Of a DNA stretch of 6,510 nt, positions 5,914 to 6,510 are shown piece by piece (within the stretch, counting starts at the first letter, position 1; each line of letters starts with the position of its first letter). The DNA lies in NCBI GenBank assembly GCA_014729205.1, contig WJKG01000254.1:1-6510 (forward strand), read 5' to 3'. The DNA comes from a candidate division GN15 bacterium. Its GTDB lineage: Bacteria > Zixibacteria > MSB-5A5 > GN15 > FEB-12. Made by a program: the position numbers and the translations under genes. The notes beneath the pieces were generated by a model. The model worked only from the letters and a program-made list of their open reading frames with translations. It was not told the origin of the DNA and did not search any database.

Positions 5914-6510
5914 CTACTTCAAAAGCAACATCTTCTTTGTATCAGAATAATTCCCTGATTCCAGTTTGTAGAAGTAGATTCCAGTTGAGAACTCACCAGC
6001 CTCCCAATCGGCCTCGTACGATCCCTGTTCCATAACCTGATTGATCAGCGTCTCGACCTTCTGACCGAGGACGTTGTAGACATCCAGCTGCACATGGCCG
6101 GTGCGGCCAACATCGAAGCTGATTGTCGTCACGGGGTTAAACGGATTCGGGTAGTTCTGGCCCAAACGGAAGGTAACCGGCTTCTCGCCGCCCGGAACCT
6201 GCTCGACATTCGTTGCTTCATCGATAATCAAAAAGCAGTGAGGACCATCCCAAGTAGGGAAGGAGCCACCGCCAAGCGGGTCGGCCCATACCCAGTTGTT
6301 GCCCGGTGGGTAATAACAGGAATCAACACAAATGGAATCAAAATGACTGGCCTCGTCTTCCGTGATAGCACCAATGTGGAGAACGCCCGAAACATTGTCG
6401 TAGTCTTCCTGTATACCACCGCTAGTCGTAAACGAAAGACCGGCAAAGGCGGCAGTATCGGCTCCCAAACCATCGACACTGAAATAGTTCAAAAACGTTT
6501 GAGTATACAG
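5914..6510 (-). CDS. C-terminal part of a secreted protein with type IX/FlgD-like sorting tail (partial, runs off right edge)
   Basis: The last 198 residues are visible, and the frame stays open to the window edge. A TTG at 6492 could be read as a start, but the residues before it (LYTQTF) continue the frame and no signal peptide follows, so the gene simply enters from outside. Residues about 114-198 form the C-terminal tail: LGQNYPNPFNP (116-126), TTISFDV, VQLDVYNVLGQKV, TGIYFYKL and a basic KKMLLLK end. In FCB-group bacteria such tails direct proteins through the type IX system to the cell surface or medium. The upstream part is Gly- and aromatic-rich with a close cysteine pair (ICVDSCYYPPGNNW) and WDGPHCFLI; I do not recognise a catalytic domain there. 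The passenger may be structural, adhesive or enzymatic; only the tail is firm. Confidence 0.88.
   Translation of the reverse strand: MYTQTFLNYFSVDGLGADTAAFAGLSFTTSGGIQEDYDNVSGVLHIGAITEDEASHFDSICVDSCYYPPGNNWVWADPLGGGSFPTWDGPHCFLIIDEATNVEQVPGGEKPVTFRLGQNYPNPFNPVTTISFDVGRTGHVQLDVYNVLGQKVETLINQVMEQGSYEADWEAGEFSTGIYFYKLESGNYSDTKKMLLLK

Noticed and set aside
6490..6492. TTG start codon for the right-edge gene
   Set aside because: The frame stays open to the window end, no ribosome binding site or signal peptide is associated with it, and a secreted protein with this tail must have an N-terminal signal further upstream.

Overview
The window looks like ordinary chromosomal DNA of a Gram-negative bacterium from an FCB-type lineage (the Bacteroidetes/Ignavibacteria/Zixibacteria/Calditrichaeota neighbourhood). 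The main evidence is the C-terminal secretion tail of the gene at the right edge, with its LGQNYPNPFNP signature followed by an 'NVLGQKV' strand and a 'GIYFYKL' strand. Proteins with this type IX secretion/FlgD-like tail are abundant in those phyla. A lipoprotein-type signal on the gamma-glutamyltransferase and moderate GC content fit. The exact phylum is inference; Zixibacteria or a relative is my best guess.

Layout from left to right. (1) Positions 1-173, minus strand: the N-terminus of a membrane protein that runs off the left edge. (2) Positions 174-453: a divergent intergenic region with a perfect inverted repeat abutting the ribosome binding site of the left gene and a possible extended -10 for the right gene. 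(3) Positions 454-1704, plus strand: an exported bactofilin-like beta-helix joined to a polytopic membrane domain. (4) Positions 1757-3460, minus strand: a complete gamma-glutamyltransferase with a lipoprotein signal, convergent with gene 3. (5) Positions 3488-5674, minus strand: a 728-residue glycoside hydrolase of the GH35/GH42 type, 27 bp upstream of the transferase gene and probably co-transcribed with it. (6) Positions 5675-5913: an intergenic region holding a good sigma70-like promoter for the hydrolase, a 10-bp palindrome just upstream of its -35 box, and an intrinsic terminator for the next gene. (7) Positions 5914-6510, minus strand: the C-terminal 198 residues of a secreted protein that runs off the right edge.

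How the genes work together: the hydrolase and the transferase appear to form a two-gene transcription unit. One enzyme is apparently cytoplasmic and acts on sugars; the other is envelope-located and acts on gamma-glutamyl compounds such as glutathione. I see no obvious pathway linking them. The bactofilin-like protein and the left-edge membrane protein are divergently transcribed and may share regulation.

The observation most worth following is the diverged active site of the hydrolase: the acid/base Glu appears retained, but the expected nucleophile Glu reads as Ser and two other conserved carboxylates read as Gln. I do not see a CRISPR array, mobile element, tRNA or rRNA, and no obviously new multi-gene system.
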